In this document: positions 8,836 to 17,776 of the stretch, one piece after another
Layout: every line of letters starts with the position of its first letter
How positions within the stretch are numbered: position 1 is the first letter of the stretch
From: JAABSX01 sp964480455
GTDB taxonomy: Bacteria; Bacteroidota; Bacteroidia; Cytophagales; Microscillaceae
Assembly (NCBI GenBank): GCA_964480455.1
Contig: CAYZQI010000022.1
Coordinates: forward strand, 1-44,650
Length of the DNA stretch: 44,650 bases
Direction: 5' to 3'
Position numbers and translations under genes: made by a program
Notes under the pieces: model-generated
Database searches by the model: none
Told to the model about the DNA's origin: nothing
The model's input: the letters and a program-made list of their open reading frames with translations, nothing else

Positions 8836-9570
8836 TCAAAATCTCCACCTTACAATGCTCACGTCATCTGCGGCCTGAAAGCCATATTTTTTGTCTAAAA
8901 TATTGAACTTGCGCACAAGCATATTTTCCATCTTGGCAAAGCTTTCTTCAATCATAAAAAAAATTGGAATGTCTAGTTCCTCTGGAGTGTCTGTAAGGGC
9001 AGTTCTGAAAGACTCCACTCCATCGCTTGCGATGGCTACATTGCGAGGCGAGCGTACTGTAAAAAAATTAGATTGGGTGGTATACCATGCTTCAAAATCT
9101 TTGGAAAGGTGATAGGCAAGGTAATCAGGTGTATTATTTTGGTCTATGCTTTTAAAAGTATCATTTACTGCTACACAGCCATCACCCGTGAGGTGTATAA
9201 AAACTTCTTCTCTGTGGGCATCATATATCATTAGATTCAGTGTACTCAATAGTTCTTTCTCTTCCAGCTCTAGCTGTTGTTGTGTGTGTCTTAAATCAAT
9301 AAATATTTTTTCTAAGAGCCATTTGCTAAGCTTTGCAGCTGTAGGTTGTTGTGCTAAGTAATCTTCGTGAACTGCTGCTAATTGGTGCAGATATTTCTTT
9401 AGCAATTTACCGAGCAGGGCAGAAGCAAAATGTGATGCGATACCTGAGGAGCAACCGTCCATCACGGCACCTACTTGATAGCCTTTTGTAAGAGGTTCAT
9501 TGATTAAAAAGTCTTCACAAAAAACAGGGTGAAAAACCCCTTTTCTGATAAGTGTGTAGCTTTGTATCAT
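8836..9570 (-). CDS. PP2C-type serine/threonine phosphatase domain protein
   Basis: A 244-residue cytoplasmic protein. It shows the PP2C order of motifs: CEDF near residue 19 (the metal-binding Asp after Glu), VMDGCSSG near 37-44 (the DG motif), LTGDGCVAV near 128-136, IASDGVESF near 178-186, and a late DDVSIVRWRF at the C-terminus where PP2Cs have DD/DN. Such enzymes remove phosphate from Ser/Thr and use two Mn/Mg ions. No partner kinase or anti-sigma/anti-anti-sigma gene lies nearby. The motif spacing is loose, so catalytic competence is likely but not certain. It is divergent from the P450 gene. Confidence 0.8.
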   Translation of the reverse strand: MIQSYTLIRKGVFHPVFCEDFLINEPLTKGYQVGAVMDGCSSGIASHFASALLGKLLKKYLHQLAAVHEDYLAQQPTAAKLSKWLLEKIFIDLRHTQQQLELEEKELLSTLNLMIYDAHREEVFIHLTGDGCVAVNDTFKSIDQNNTPDYLAYHLSKDFEAWYTTQSNFFTVRSPRNVAIASDGVESFRTALTDTPEELDIPIFFMIEESFAKMENMLVRKFNILDKKYGFQAADDVSIVRWRF

Positions 9571-9752
9571 TGCTTTAAGATTTTTTGTATTTAAAATACT
9601 GTATTTTACGAGAAATACGCTTGTTAAGCCATTGATGGTAGAGTAAATGGGTACCAGATAAGCACTTTTATTTGTTTTCGTGAAGTTTGATTAGGTTTTT
9701 TACTAAAAATATTGCAATTTTATGACTGAAAGACAACATAAACCTCAATACC

Positions 9753-11099
9753 ATGACGCATCTTAGCACCGCACACATCAAAAAAACATTGAATGAAATA
9801 CCTAGCGATAAGAGGCTGCCCATCATAGGCGGAACGCTAGATTTCTTGAACAAACCTGTAGTATTTCTACAAGAACAATACAAAAAACACGGCAGTATTT
9901 TTAAAATGACAATCCTTGCTAAGCCTGTGGTGTTTTTAGTGGGTACAGAAGCCAACAAATTTCTGCTCGTAGAGCAAGCAAAATACATGTCAAGCCACAA
10001 AGGTTGGGAAAGCATAGACGAGCTTTTTCATGATGGATTGATGCTCAAAGATGGCGAAAACCACCAGCACCACCGAGGAATTATGCAGAGTGCCTTTCGC
10101 AAAGAATCACTCAAAGGTTACATGGAGGCTATGCTACCCAAAATAGATGAATTTTTGCTCCAGTGGGCAAATCAATCTAAGCTATTGGTGTTTCCTGAGA
10201 TGAAGAAACTGACATTGTTTCTGGCAGCCAAGGTTTTTTTTGGTTTAGACCTCTCCAAAGATTTAGAAAGAGTAAACCAAGCAATTATCCAAGTAGTAAA
10301 AGCCTCTACTGCACTACTCCCTTTCAAAATTCCGTTTACTACTTATTGGTATGGCATCAAGGGTAGAAAAGTACTCGAGGAATATTTTAGAGAAATCTTA
10401 GCAGAAAGGCGCAAAAATCCTACGTCTGATATGCTTGGTAAGTTGTGTGTGGCCGAAAATGAAGAAGGCGACAAGCTCACAGATGAAGACATCATCAATC
10501 ATCTTATCTTCCTGCTGATGGCCGCCCACGATACTACCGCCAGTACGATGACAAGCCTATTTTATGAACTAGCACAAAACCCCGACTGGCAGGAAAAATT
10601 ACGACAACAAAGCCTTGAGTTTGAACAACACCGTGCGCTTACTTTTGAAAACTTAGCAGAACTCTCATATTTAGACTTGGCTATCAAAGAAACACTCCGA
10701 CTGCATCCACCCCTCATCTTAATACCCAGACAAACTACGGAAGAAATCGAGTTTGAAGGTTACACCATTCCTGCCCAAACCAATGTTACGGTTTTGGTGC
10801 ATCACAATCATTATGAAGCTGAAAATTTTAAGAATGCCACAGCTTTTGACCCTCTGCGCTTTGAAGACCCTCGCGCCGAGCATAAAAAATGCCCACATAG
10901 CTACACGCCTTTTGGTGCAGGCAAGCATCACTGCCTAGGATTTGGTTTTGCAGAGATGCAAATTAAATTGGTTATGCACAAAATTCTCACTCAGTTTGCT
11001 TGGAATACACCGCAGGGCTACAAGGCAGTATATAGGCATATCCCTATCCAAGAACCCAAAGATGGACTGCCTGTGATGCTCAATAAATTGAGTGCTTAG
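9753..11099 (+). CDS. Cytochrome P450
   Basis: A 448-residue haem monooxygenase. The I-helix oxygen-activation motif is AAHDTT at residues 257-262; the usual first position is Gly after Ala, so this is AA instead of AG. ETLR at 313-316 is the K-helix ExxR. FGAGKHHCLG places the haem-ligand Cys at residue 394. There is no membrane anchor, as in soluble bacterial P450s. Overall text (LPIIGGTLDFL, EQYKKHGSIFKMTILAKPVVFL) resembles the CYP120/CYP26-like group active on retinoids and other lipophilic substrates; that placement is tentative. No ferredoxin or reductase gene is next to it. It is convergent with radA and separated from it by about 60 bases. Confidence 0.93.
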   Translation: MTHLSTAHIKKTLNEIPSDKRLPIIGGTLDFLNKPVVFLQEQYKKHGSIFKMTILAKPVVFLVGTEANKFLLVEQAKYMSSHKGWESIDELFHDGLMLKDGENHQHHRGIMQSAFRKESLKGYMEAMLPKIDEFLLQWANQSKLLVFPEMKKLTLFLAAKVFFGLDLSKDLERVNQAIIQVVKASTALLPFKIPFTTYWYGIKGRKVLEEYFREILAERRKNPTSDMLGKLCVAENEEGDKLTDEDIINHLIFLLMAAHDTTASTMTSLFYELAQNPDWQEKLRQQSLEFEQHRALTFENLAELSYLDLAIKETLRLHPPLILIPRQTTEEIEFEGYTIPAQTNVTVLVHHNHYEAENFKNATAFDPLRFEDPRAEHKKCPHSYTPFGAGKHHCLGFGFAEMQIKLVMHKILTQFAWNTPQGYKAVYRHIPIQEPKDGLPVMLNKLSA

Positions 11100-11161
11100 G
11101 CTTTTTGATACACCCATCTTGCTTGGAGAAGTCTTGTAAAAGTGCATTATGGGTAGCATTG

Positions 11162-12568
11162 CTATCCAAATAGCTCTGCAAACATCTCATCTAATTTGCT
11201 GACGGGTATAATTTTGATTTTGAACTGCGCTACCACAATACTTTTGAGGGCAAACTTAGAAACAAATATTTTTTTAAAACCTAGTTTTTCGGCTTCGCCA
11301 ATGCGTTGCTCTATTTTATTGACTGCACGTACTTCGCCTCCTAGCCCTACTTCGGCAGCAAAGGCAGTATCAGGTGAAATCACTGCATCTTCATAAGAAG
11401 AAACAATCGAGGCGCAAACGGCTAGGTCTATGGCAGGGTCTTCTATCTTAAGCCCTCCTGTAATATTGAGAAATACATCTTGCGCGCCAAGCCTAAAACC
11501 CCCACGCTTTTCAAGCACTGCCAGCAGCATATTGAGGCGTTTGCTATCATAGCCCGTAGAGCTACGCTGTGGCGTACCATAGCTTGAAGGGCTAACCAGC
11601 GATTGAATCTCTATCAGTAAAGGACGGTTGCCCTCAAGGGTAGCTCCAATGGCAATTCCTGTAATGTCTTCTTCACGTTGTGAAATCAAGATTTCAGAAG
11701 GATTACTCACCTCGCGTAGGCCATCGCCTAGCATTTCATAAATGCCTAGCTCAGAGGTAGAGCCAAAGCGGTTTTTAGTAGCACGCAAAATTCTATAGAC
11801 CAAGTGCCTGTCGCCTTCAAACTGCAAGACCGTATCTACCATGTGTTCTAGCACCTTGGGGCCTGCTAGGCTGCCCTCTTTGGTGATATGCCCTATCAAA
11901 AATACAGGCGTACCACTTTCTTTGGCATATTTCATCAGTTCTGCAGTACACTCGCGCACCTGCGACACACTGCCCGCCCCCGACTCAATGAAAGCCGACT
12001 GTAAGGTTTGAATAGAATCTATCACTAGCATGTGAGGTTGAAAAGTTTCTATTTGTTTGAAAATATTTTGAGTAGAGGTTTCTGTCAAGATATAGCAACC
12101 TGCTGTGGCTTCTTCGTCCACGCTGAGGGTAGGAATTTTTTGATTGAGGCGTTCGGCACGCATTTTTATTTGCTGCTCGCTTTCTTCTCCTGAAACATAC
12201 AATACCTTATGACTGCTCAACTGCAGGGCGATTTGTAGCAGCAGGGTAGATTTACCAATGCCTGGTTCACCTCCAATTAGCACCAAAGACCCTGGCACAA
12301 TACCCCCTCCTAGCACACGGTTGAGTTCTAGGTCGGGTGTAAGAATACGGTCTTGCGAGAGCGGGTCTATTTCTTGAATGAGGCGTGGTTTGGCAGCCCT
12401 TTTTTGAGAAGTAGAGGTGCGCCATTCCCCTTTTCTGGCGGTATCTTCTTTTTCTAGGATTTCCTCTGCAAAAGAGTTCCATGCTTCGCAAGAAGGGCAT
12501 TTGCCCATCCATTTGGGCGATTGATAGCCACACTGTTGGCAGAAGTATGCCGATTTGATTTTAGCCAT
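11162..12568 (-). CDS. radA: DNA repair protein RadA
   Basis: A 468-residue protein, normal for RadA, which promotes branch migration in recombination. The N-terminal C4 zinc finger uses Cys 10, 13, 24 and 27. Walker A GEPGIGKS lies at about 100-107, LVIDSIQTL (Walker B) near 181-189, and the RadA-specific KNRFG motif at 265-269. The C-terminal third is the Lon-protease-like domain without the catalytic pair. The ATG at 12568 gives the standard start MAKIKSAYFCQQCG. The SGNH/LysM gene lies upstream on the same strand with a gap of 53 bases, so the two may share a transcript. Confidence 0.96.
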   Translation of the reverse strand: MAKIKSAYFCQQCGYQSPKWMGKCPSCEAWNSFAEEILEKEDTARKGEWRTSTSQKRAAKPRLIQEIDPLSQDRILTPDLELNRVLGGGIVPGSLVLIGGEPGIGKSTLLLQIALQLSSHKVLYVSGEESEQQIKMRAERLNQKIPTLSVDEEATAGCYILTETSTQNIFKQIETFQPHMLVIDSIQTLQSAFIESGAGSVSQVRECTAELMKYAKESGTPVFLIGHITKEGSLAGPKVLEHMVDTVLQFEGDRHLVYRILRATKNRFGSTSELGIYEMLGDGLREVSNPSEILISQREEDITGIAIGATLEGNRPLLIEIQSLVSPSSYGTPQRSSTGYDSKRLNMLLAVLEKRGGFRLGAQDVFLNITGGLKIEDPAIDLAVCASIVSSYEDAVISPDTAFAAEVGLGGEVRAVNKIEQRIGEAEKLGFKKIFVSKFALKSIVVAQFKIKIIPVSKLDEMFAELFG

Positions 12569-12621
12569 TGTTGTATAAATAATCTAGAGGTATATCATTG
12601 AAAATTTAGCCTACTTTGCGC

Positions 12622-14136
12622 TCATTGATAGATAGTCAAAGTATTTCCCACGTAAATTACATCATTTTTTAGATTATTCCAAGCTTTGAGTTGCATTACG
12701 CTCACATTGTACCTGCGGGCTAAGAGCGAAAGGGTATCACCTCTTTTGATGGTATATTGCAAAGATTTCTTCCCATCTGTTGCCACAGTTACTTGGGCAG
12801 GAGTAGAGGGCTGATAGACATAGCCGTACTTGGCTTGGGCAGTCTTGAGTGAATCTGTTGGCAAAATACGCTGTACGTCAGGGTTGGTTTCTAGCCAACT
12901 GATAAGGTCTGTTAATGCTTCAAAAAGTAAATCTCCTTTAAGTTGGTAGCCCTTCCAAGTAAGGTGTACGTTGTCGGTTTGGGCAGTTTTGGCTTGAACC
13001 CATTTTAGCATCGCGCGCTGCCCCCCTGCCACCCAGTACCAATCATAGACCATACAGCTAGTTTCTTGGGCAATTTTATGGATTAATTCAGAAAATTGGA
13101 TTCCAGAGCGCACATTCACACGCTTCCAGTAAAGGTCTTGGGCTGTGGTCAGTAAGATGCTCGTATTGGGGCAAACATCTCTGACCGTTTGGATTACTTT
13201 TTTGATTTCTTCCTCCAATTCAGGTTTGATTTTATCATCATAGAGATAATCATTCGTACCAAAATCTATGATGACCAAATCGGGGTTGAGTGAGGGCAGT
13301 TGTGCCTTAAAAAGTTTTTGGTATAGCACAGCATGCGAGCGTGCGGCACCCACCCCTGCATTGTGCCAGACTGCGCCGCTGTCTTGGCTTGTCTCTAGGC
13401 TCATGCCATAAAACTCAAATTCGTTCTGCTCGGGTCTATTTTTGATGGTTTGGAGGCTGAGGTTCTTATCTGCGGTGGGCAGTTGTATAGCTACATAAGG
13501 GTTTACATTTTGGGCAGTATCAAGCAATACTTCTAAGGTTTGAGTGCCTATTTTTAGGCGTAAGTCATAAGTATTGGGCGTTTTCTTATAAAATATTTTC
13601 AACATATCGTAGTGGTTTGGCACTTCGGCAGCAAACTGAAAACCCAGACTTGCCCCTGCTTGCTTGGTATTGCAGGTCATTCCGCGCACACCCAGCGGTA
13701 GTTTAGGAATAACCGTGATGCTTCGGGCGGCAGTCCAAACGCCTGTATGGGTAGATTTATAATCTACAGATGAATATGTCTTGGCAGTAGAAAAGGCAAA
13801 CATCAGCCCTCTTCCTCCATCTCCGTGAAGTTTGTGCATTTTCTTACGAATTTGTCCTGGGTAGATGTCGGCTTGTAAGTGAGAGTCTCCAAGGTGTACA
13901 ACAGAAAGTTTGTTTTGATTGCTTATTTTCCATTGCTGGTAAAAACAATTGGTAGCATTGCGGTCGTAAAATTGTATTTTGTTGAATGCTCCTAACATCC
14001 AGGGGTAGGCAGAGAGGTCGACTGAGTCAGGTTTTTCGGGCAGTTGTGCCTTAGTAGGTGTATTACAAGCAAACAATACTAACAACGCCAGTAAAATTGT
14101 GAGTGTGTTAATTTTGAAATAAATGCGGTAATTCAT
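12622..14136 (-). CDS. SGNH/GDSL-type lipoprotein hydrolase with C-terminal LysM domain
   Basis: From the ATG at 14136 this is 504 residues; an upstream in-frame start would spoil the lipoprotein signal, so I prefer this one. The signal ends in LLVLFAC, with lipobox Cys at residue 24. HLGDSH at about 81-86 is SGNH block I with the nucleophile Ser. IIDFGTNDYL near 272-281 is block III. DNVHLTWKG near 399 supplies the Asp-x-x-His. The last 46 residues form one LysM (YTIKRGDTLSLLARRYNV, ending VGNTLTIYQ), which binds peptidoglycan-type glycans. A cell-wall or polysaccharide O-acyl esterase at the envelope is the natural inference; the substrate is unknown. Confidence 0.85.
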   Translation of the reverse strand: MNYRIYFKINTLTILLALLVLFACNTPTKAQLPEKPDSVDLSAYPWMLGAFNKIQFYDRNATNCFYQQWKISNQNKLSVVHLGDSHLQADIYPGQIRKKMHKLHGDGGRGLMFAFSTAKTYSSVDYKSTHTGVWTAARSITVIPKLPLGVRGMTCNTKQAGASLGFQFAAEVPNHYDMLKIFYKKTPNTYDLRLKIGTQTLEVLLDTAQNVNPYVAIQLPTADKNLSLQTIKNRPEQNEFEFYGMSLETSQDSGAVWHNAGVGAARSHAVLYQKLFKAQLPSLNPDLVIIDFGTNDYLYDDKIKPELEEEIKKVIQTVRDVCPNTSILLTTAQDLYWKRVNVRSGIQFSELIHKIAQETSCMVYDWYWVAGGQRAMLKWVQAKTAQTDNVHLTWKGYQLKGDLLFEALTDLISWLETNPDVQRILPTDSLKTAQAKYGYVYQPSTPAQVTVATDGKKSLQYTIKRGDTLSLLARRYNVSVMQLKAWNNLKNDVIYVGNTLTIYQ

Positions 14137-14198
14137 GGGTAGAGTTTTAGTTTTTTTAATGTATTTCGCCACAAAGTTAAATCTTATTCTGCATTATT

Positions 14199-14275
14199 AG
14201 GAAAGTGTAAAATATGAATTGTGAAATGTGATTTTTTAATATTCTCATTATCAAAGACTTAACAAATAAAAATGT
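14199..14275 (+). repeat. Intergenic repeat, copy B
   Basis: Starts AGGAAAGTGTAAAATATGAA and matches copy A (8691) and copy C (19584) over the first 30-35 bases. It lies between two minus-strand genes, downstream of the SanA-like stop side and upstream of the SGNH start. Confidence 0.5.
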
Positions 14276-14349
14276 CAAAGTTGTTTTTTATGCTTTACTT
14301 AGTAGCTTTATTGTGCTATTTGGGGCTGATAGATTGTACGTGCTCTTGT

Positions 14350-14991
14350 TTAGGGTTCGTCAATAGCAATTTCGTCTCCTAAAAACTTAGGCTGTGTATT
14401 GAGGAGGTGGAGGTCTAATAGAACTTTGACTCTTGCCATTTTTTCTCTGATTTGCACTTTTAGCCCTGAGGTAAAGCCCACGTCTTGGGCATTGTAGGCG
14501 ATGGCATCTATGCCTTTCTTACGTGCAATGTAGAGAGCTCGTTTGTTATGAAATGCCTGCGAGATGATAGTAATTTTATTTTGTCCAAATACTTTTTGGC
14601 TTCTCACTACGGAGTCTAGGGTTCTAAAACCTGCAAAATCCAATACAATTACAGAGTCGGGTACTCCTTGCGCAAGAAGTGCCTTGCGCATATCCATGGG
14701 TTCATTGTATTCTTTGAGGCTATTATCGCCACTCACCAAGAGATAGCGCACTTTGCCTGCATAGTAAAGCTCGGCTGCAGCTTTGATGCGATATTTAAAA
14801 TAAAGATTGAGCTGCCCGTTTTGTATTTTTTTGCTGGTACCAAGTATCAATCCTACCTTGTTTTGAGGTATCTTTCTTGTATCATCAAAGACATACGCTT
14901 GGCTGTATTGTTCTATTGCTTGATTGCTGTAAAGTATCAACAACATCATCAACACAAATCCCAGCAAACAAGCGTAAAAGCTATAAAGCAT
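14350..14991 (-). CDS. SanA-like DUF218 membrane-anchored protein
   Basis: From the ATG at 14991 (preferred over a TTG five codons upstream) it has 213 residues. One N-terminal membrane helix (MLYSFYACLLGFVLMMLLILY) is followed by a DUF218/YdcF-like domain: VGLILGTSKKIQNGQLN near residue 46, then RYLLVSGDN near 85, then EPMDMRKALLAQGVP near 97, then TIISQAFHNKRALYIARKKG near 145. This order is that of E. coli SanA (vancomycin exclusion at high temperature), which affects envelope permeability. The biochemical activity of DUF218 proteins is not settled. The gene lies between SGNH/LysM and the dehydrogenase gene, all on minus. Confidence 0.85.
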   Translation of the reverse strand: MLYSFYACLLGFVLMMLLILYSNQAIEQYSQAYVFDDTRKIPQNKVGLILGTSKKIQNGQLNLYFKYRIKAAAELYYAGKVRYLLVSGDNSLKEYNEPMDMRKALLAQGVPDSVIVLDFAGFRTLDSVVRSQKVFGQNKITIISQAFHNKRALYIARKKGIDAIAYNAQDVGFTSGLKVQIREKMARVKVLLDLHLLNTQPKFLGDEIAIDEP

Positions 14992-15112
14992 TATTTTTTT
15001 TAGCAAAACACGTGATTTTATGACTTTAAATGGACTATTTGCCTCAATTCAAAATACAAATTAATAAAAGTATCTTGTTTTGACAAATTACTGCTCAAAA
15101 AAGATTTGAGTT

Positions 15113-16219
15113 TTACATTTCAATAAGAGAATTGATTTTCAGTTTTTTTGCCAAGCTGTCTAAGTCTTCTTGTACTTTTTTAAGTAAGGGTATTCCAGTT
15201 TTTAGTCTTTCGGCTTCTGCCATTCGCTCTGGTTCTCCGGGTATTAGCACACGTTTGCCTGGTAGAGCTTTGGCATTTTTGAAGGCACGAATCCAAATAT
15301 CCATATCTCTCTTAAAATCCTCGGCAGGGCGGAACCCATCAATACGCATAGCTCCAAAAAAATGCCCTGTGCCTATGCCCACGGGAGGCTGCCGCTCTGA
15401 AGTGCTGCCCGCTGTAGCAAAAGGAGGTACCCAAGGGCCAAAATTTGCTCCTGAGAGTACGCCAGACAGAATATCTACTGTAGCTCCCAAGCAATAGCCT
15501 TTGTGGCTGCTGTGCAGCTCATCACTGCCAAGGGGTGTAAGCGAGCCTCCTTCTTTGGGTGCGTGAGGGTTGTTAGTAGGTTCGCCTGTGGCATCTTGTG
15601 CCCAGCCGAGGGGGGCTTCTTCTTCTTTGCGTTGCAAAATTTGTAGTTTCCCATACGCCACTGTAGTAGTTGCCAAATCGGCCACAAAAGCATCTTCTTC
15701 AAGGGCGGGAATGGCTACGGCTATGGGATTAGTGCCAAGCATTTTTTCTAAGGAGTAGGTAGGGGCAGATAAGCTAGTAGCGTGGGTGAGGCAAATCCCA
15801 ATCATATTGTGAGGAAGTGCTAGCATGGCATGGTAGCCTGCTATGCCAAAATGCCCTGAATTGCGCACCGCTACCCAACCTGAGCCTACTTTATGGGCTT
15901 TTTCAATAGCTACTTGCATAGCTGCTTGTGCTACAATCAGCCCTAGCCCGCTGTCGCCATCTATGGTGGCGGTGCTGGGGGTTTCGTGTACTATGGCAAT
16001 GTGGGGTGTAGCATTTAGCTTTTTGAGTTCCCATTGCTTTACATAGCCTGAAAGCCTTGCTACACCGTGCGAATCTATGCCGCGCAAGTCAGCAGCTATA
16101 AGTACATTGGCGGCTTTGTGTGCTTGCTCGGGCTGATAGCCTATGGCAGTAAATACACTTTCACAAAATTGTTGTAACTGTGAAGCAGAAAAGTGCTGTT
16201 TTTTATCGCTTATCGTCAT
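15113..16219 (-). CDS. Malate/L-lactate dehydrogenase family (LDH2/MDH2) oxidoreductase
   Basis: A 368-residue NAD(P)-dependent oxidoreductase of the LDH2/MDH2 (AllD, YlbC, DpkA) family, unrelated to classical Rossmann LDH. Motifs: ADLRGIDSHGVARLSGYV near residue 49-66, DGDSGLGL near 93, VRNSGHFGIAGYHAM near 122-136, GTNPIAVAIPA near 162, DLATT near 181, HKGYCLGATVDILSGVLSGANFG near 241. The His in SGHFG and the HKG Lys are typical of the family. Substrates in this family include malate, lactate, ureidoglycolate and cyclic imino acids, so the exact reaction cannot be read from sequence. There is no metabolic operon around it to help. Confidence 0.9.
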   Translation of the reverse strand: MTISDKKQHFSASQLQQFCESVFTAIGYQPEQAHKAANVLIAADLRGIDSHGVARLSGYVKQWELKKLNATPHIAIVHETPSTATIDGDSGLGLIVAQAAMQVAIEKAHKVGSGWVAVRNSGHFGIAGYHAMLALPHNMIGICLTHATSLSAPTYSLEKMLGTNPIAVAIPALEEDAFVADLATTTVAYGKLQILQRKEEEAPLGWAQDATGEPTNNPHAPKEGGSLTPLGSDELHSSHKGYCLGATVDILSGVLSGANFGPWVPPFATAGSTSERQPPVGIGTGHFFGAMRIDGFRPAEDFKRDMDIWIRAFKNAKALPGKRVLIPGEPERMAEAERLKTGIPLLKKVQEDLDSLAKKLKINSLIEM

Positions 16220-16570
16220 TTGTCAAGATAGATGATTAAAAAAATTAGCCTCAAATTTCATCAAAAAAAAGGAAATATAAGCCAGCTACTCTAAGTATTT
16301 TTTAATATCTTTACTTTGAGTAAACTAAATTTTGAAAATAAAAATATTGCCTTGTGTACTTGAACAGCGTGTTTTTGTTGGTAAAGCAGTAAAACTTAAA
16401 GATGGTAAAGTCAATACCAATATTTCTTTAATTTAGCAAATGTTAGAAAATAACTTTTGTATTTTTATCATCTAAACCGCTGATAATGAGTGTGTTAAAA
16501 AATTACAACTTATTGCTAACTACTTACCTAGTGATAGATTTAGAAGAACTTTTTTGCAGATTAAACACAA
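16220..16570. other. Gene-free divergent region between the dehydrogenase and HMA genes
   Basis: About 350 AT-rich bases between divergent starts. It must hold both promoters, but no full TTTG...TAnnTTTG pair stands out. A frame of about 30 codons at roughly 16350-16434 lacks an ATG and resembles nothing I know. I see no RNA gene or strong hairpin here. Confidence 0.5.
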
Positions 16571-16834
16571 ATGAGCAATTTAGCAACATCAAATATTATT
16601 ATAATGGATATGAATACACTAAAATTTAAAACCAACATCAACTGTGGTAACTGCATTAATTCCGTAACTCCCTTTCTCAATCAAGAGTTAGACATTGAAC
16701 ATTGGGAGGTAGATATTGAAAACCCTGATAAGATTTTGCTAGTACGTGGCGAAATCAGTAATAAGCAAGTCATTGGGATTATAGAAGAGGCAGGATTCAA
16801 AGCAGAGGCGTTGGAAAGTGATGCAGTTGAATAA
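16571..16834 (+). CDS. Heavy-metal-associated (HMA) domain protein, copper-chaperone-like
   Basis: An 87-residue protein, nearly all one HMA domain. NINCGNCINSVTPFL supplies the CxxC metal site (CGNC). It continues with the expected beta-alpha-beta pattern (EHWEVDIENPDKILLVRG, IIEEAGFKAEAL). Such domains bind Cu(I) or similar soft metals and pass them to P-type ATPases. The site reads NxxCGNC, not the common GMTCxxC. Starts are possible at 16571, 16604 or 16610; the later ones would give a domain-only protein. No copper ATPase is adjacent. It lies upstream of kdsA but is separated by a palindrome and a promoter-like site. Confidence 0.8.
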   Translation: MSNLATSNIIIMDMNTLKFKTNINCGNCINSVTPFLNQELDIEHWEVDIENPDKILLVRGEISNKQVIGIIEEAGFKAEALESDAVE

Positions 16835-16855
16835 AAAACTAATACGAATCTGTAA

Positions 16856-16901
16856 ATTATCCTATTTATAGGATAATATTGTTAAAAAAAATGTACTTTT
16901 G
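16856..16901 (+). promoter_or_regulatory. kdsA promoter candidate with overlapping palindrome
   Basis: TACTTTTG at 16894-16901 fits the TAnnTTTG -7 consensus. A perfect 9-bp inverted repeat (arms 16856-16864 and 16869-16877, 4-base loop) sits about 17 bases upstream, at and just upstream of the expected -33 region. No TTTG is present at the right distance, so this may be an activator- or repressor-dependent promoter. The site also shows that an upstream in-frame ATG at 16879 would precede the -7 element, which favours the start at 16945. Confidence 0.45.
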
Positions 16902-16944
16902 CCACAAAACTATACCCTCAAAAAGGGTAATTAAATGCAAGATT

Positions 16945-17772
16945 ATGTCAAATAAAACTGTAAAAGTAGGCAACATCACTTGTGGAGACAATACCCTTTT
17001 CTTGATTTCAGGACCTTGTGTGATTGAGGAAGAAAGCATCATGATGCGTACTGCCGAACACCTCAAAGGAGTTTCTGAAAGGCTTAATATTCCTATTATT
17101 TTTAAATCTTCTTATACCAAAGACAACCGAAGCTCTCTGGAGTATTATCACGGACCAGGGCTAGAAGAAGGCTTAAAAACGCTCGAGCGCATCAAAAAAG
17201 AATTTGGATTTCCTTTGCTTTCCGATATTCACCACCCCCACGAGGCAGCTGCAGCTGCCGAAGTGCTAGACATACTCCAGATTCCAGCCTATCTTTGTAT
17301 GCAAACCTCGCTTGTAGTAGCGGCTGCCCAAACTGGCAAAACCGTCAATCTGAAGCATGGGCAGTTCTTAGCTCCAGAAAATATGAAGCATCCCGTAGCC
17401 AAAGTAGAGGCTCAGGACAATTATAATATCATCCTGACAGAGCGCGGCTACACCTTTGGTTATAATGACCTTGTGGTCGACCCACGTAGTTTTTACCATC
17501 TTAACCAACTAGAGTATCCCGTAGTGTTTGATATTACGCACTCTATCCGAAAATATGGTATCCCGAGCAAAGACAGCAAAGGGGGCGCAAGAGAATACCT
17601 ACCCAGCCTTTCGCGTGCGGGAGTAGCCGCAGGGGTAGATGGCGTATTCATAGAAACGCACCCCACGCCCGATATGGCACTCTGCGATGCTGCCAGTCAG
17701 TTGTGTGTCTTTGACTTGGAAGAGTTCATCAAACCACTTTTGGAGATTCATGCCATTGTAAAGAATTTATAA
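16945..17772 (+). CDS. kdsA: 3-deoxy-D-manno-octulosonate 8-phosphate synthase, metal-dependent class
   Basis: 275 residues from the ATG at 16945; the longer frame from 16879 begins inside the promoter region. KdsA condenses phosphoenolpyruvate with arabinose-5-phosphate to give Kdo-8-phosphate for LPS inner core. The text matches KdsA: FKSSYTKDNRSS near residue 52, GPGLEEGL near 70, FDITHSIRKYG near 193, FIETHPTPDMALCDAAS near 226-242. ISGPCVIE near 21-28 has Cys25 where non-metal enzymes such as E. coli KdsA have Asn, so this is the metal-dependent class with Cys, His, Glu and Asp ligands. DAHP synthase is excluded by these motifs. The MNT gene starts 4 bases after its stop. Confidence 0.95.
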   Translation: MSNKTVKVGNITCGDNTLFLISGPCVIEEESIMMRTAEHLKGVSERLNIPIIFKSSYTKDNRSSLEYYHGPGLEEGLKTLERIKKEFGFPLLSDIHHPHEAAAAAEVLDILQIPAYLCMQTSLVVAAAQTGKTVNLKHGQFLAPENMKHPVAKVEAQDNYNIILTERGYTFGYNDLVVDPRSFYHLNQLEYPVVFDITHSIRKYGIPSKDSKGGAREYLPSLSRAGVAAGVDGVFIETHPTPDMALCDAASQLCVFDLEEFIKPLLEIHAIVKNL

Positions 17773-17776
17773 ATTA

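Noticed and set aside
16350..16434. Coding-like stretch (VFVGKAVKLKDGKVN type text) upstream of the HMA gene
   Set aside because: No ATG/GTG start, about 30 codons only, and no family recognised; could be a remnant but cannot be supported.
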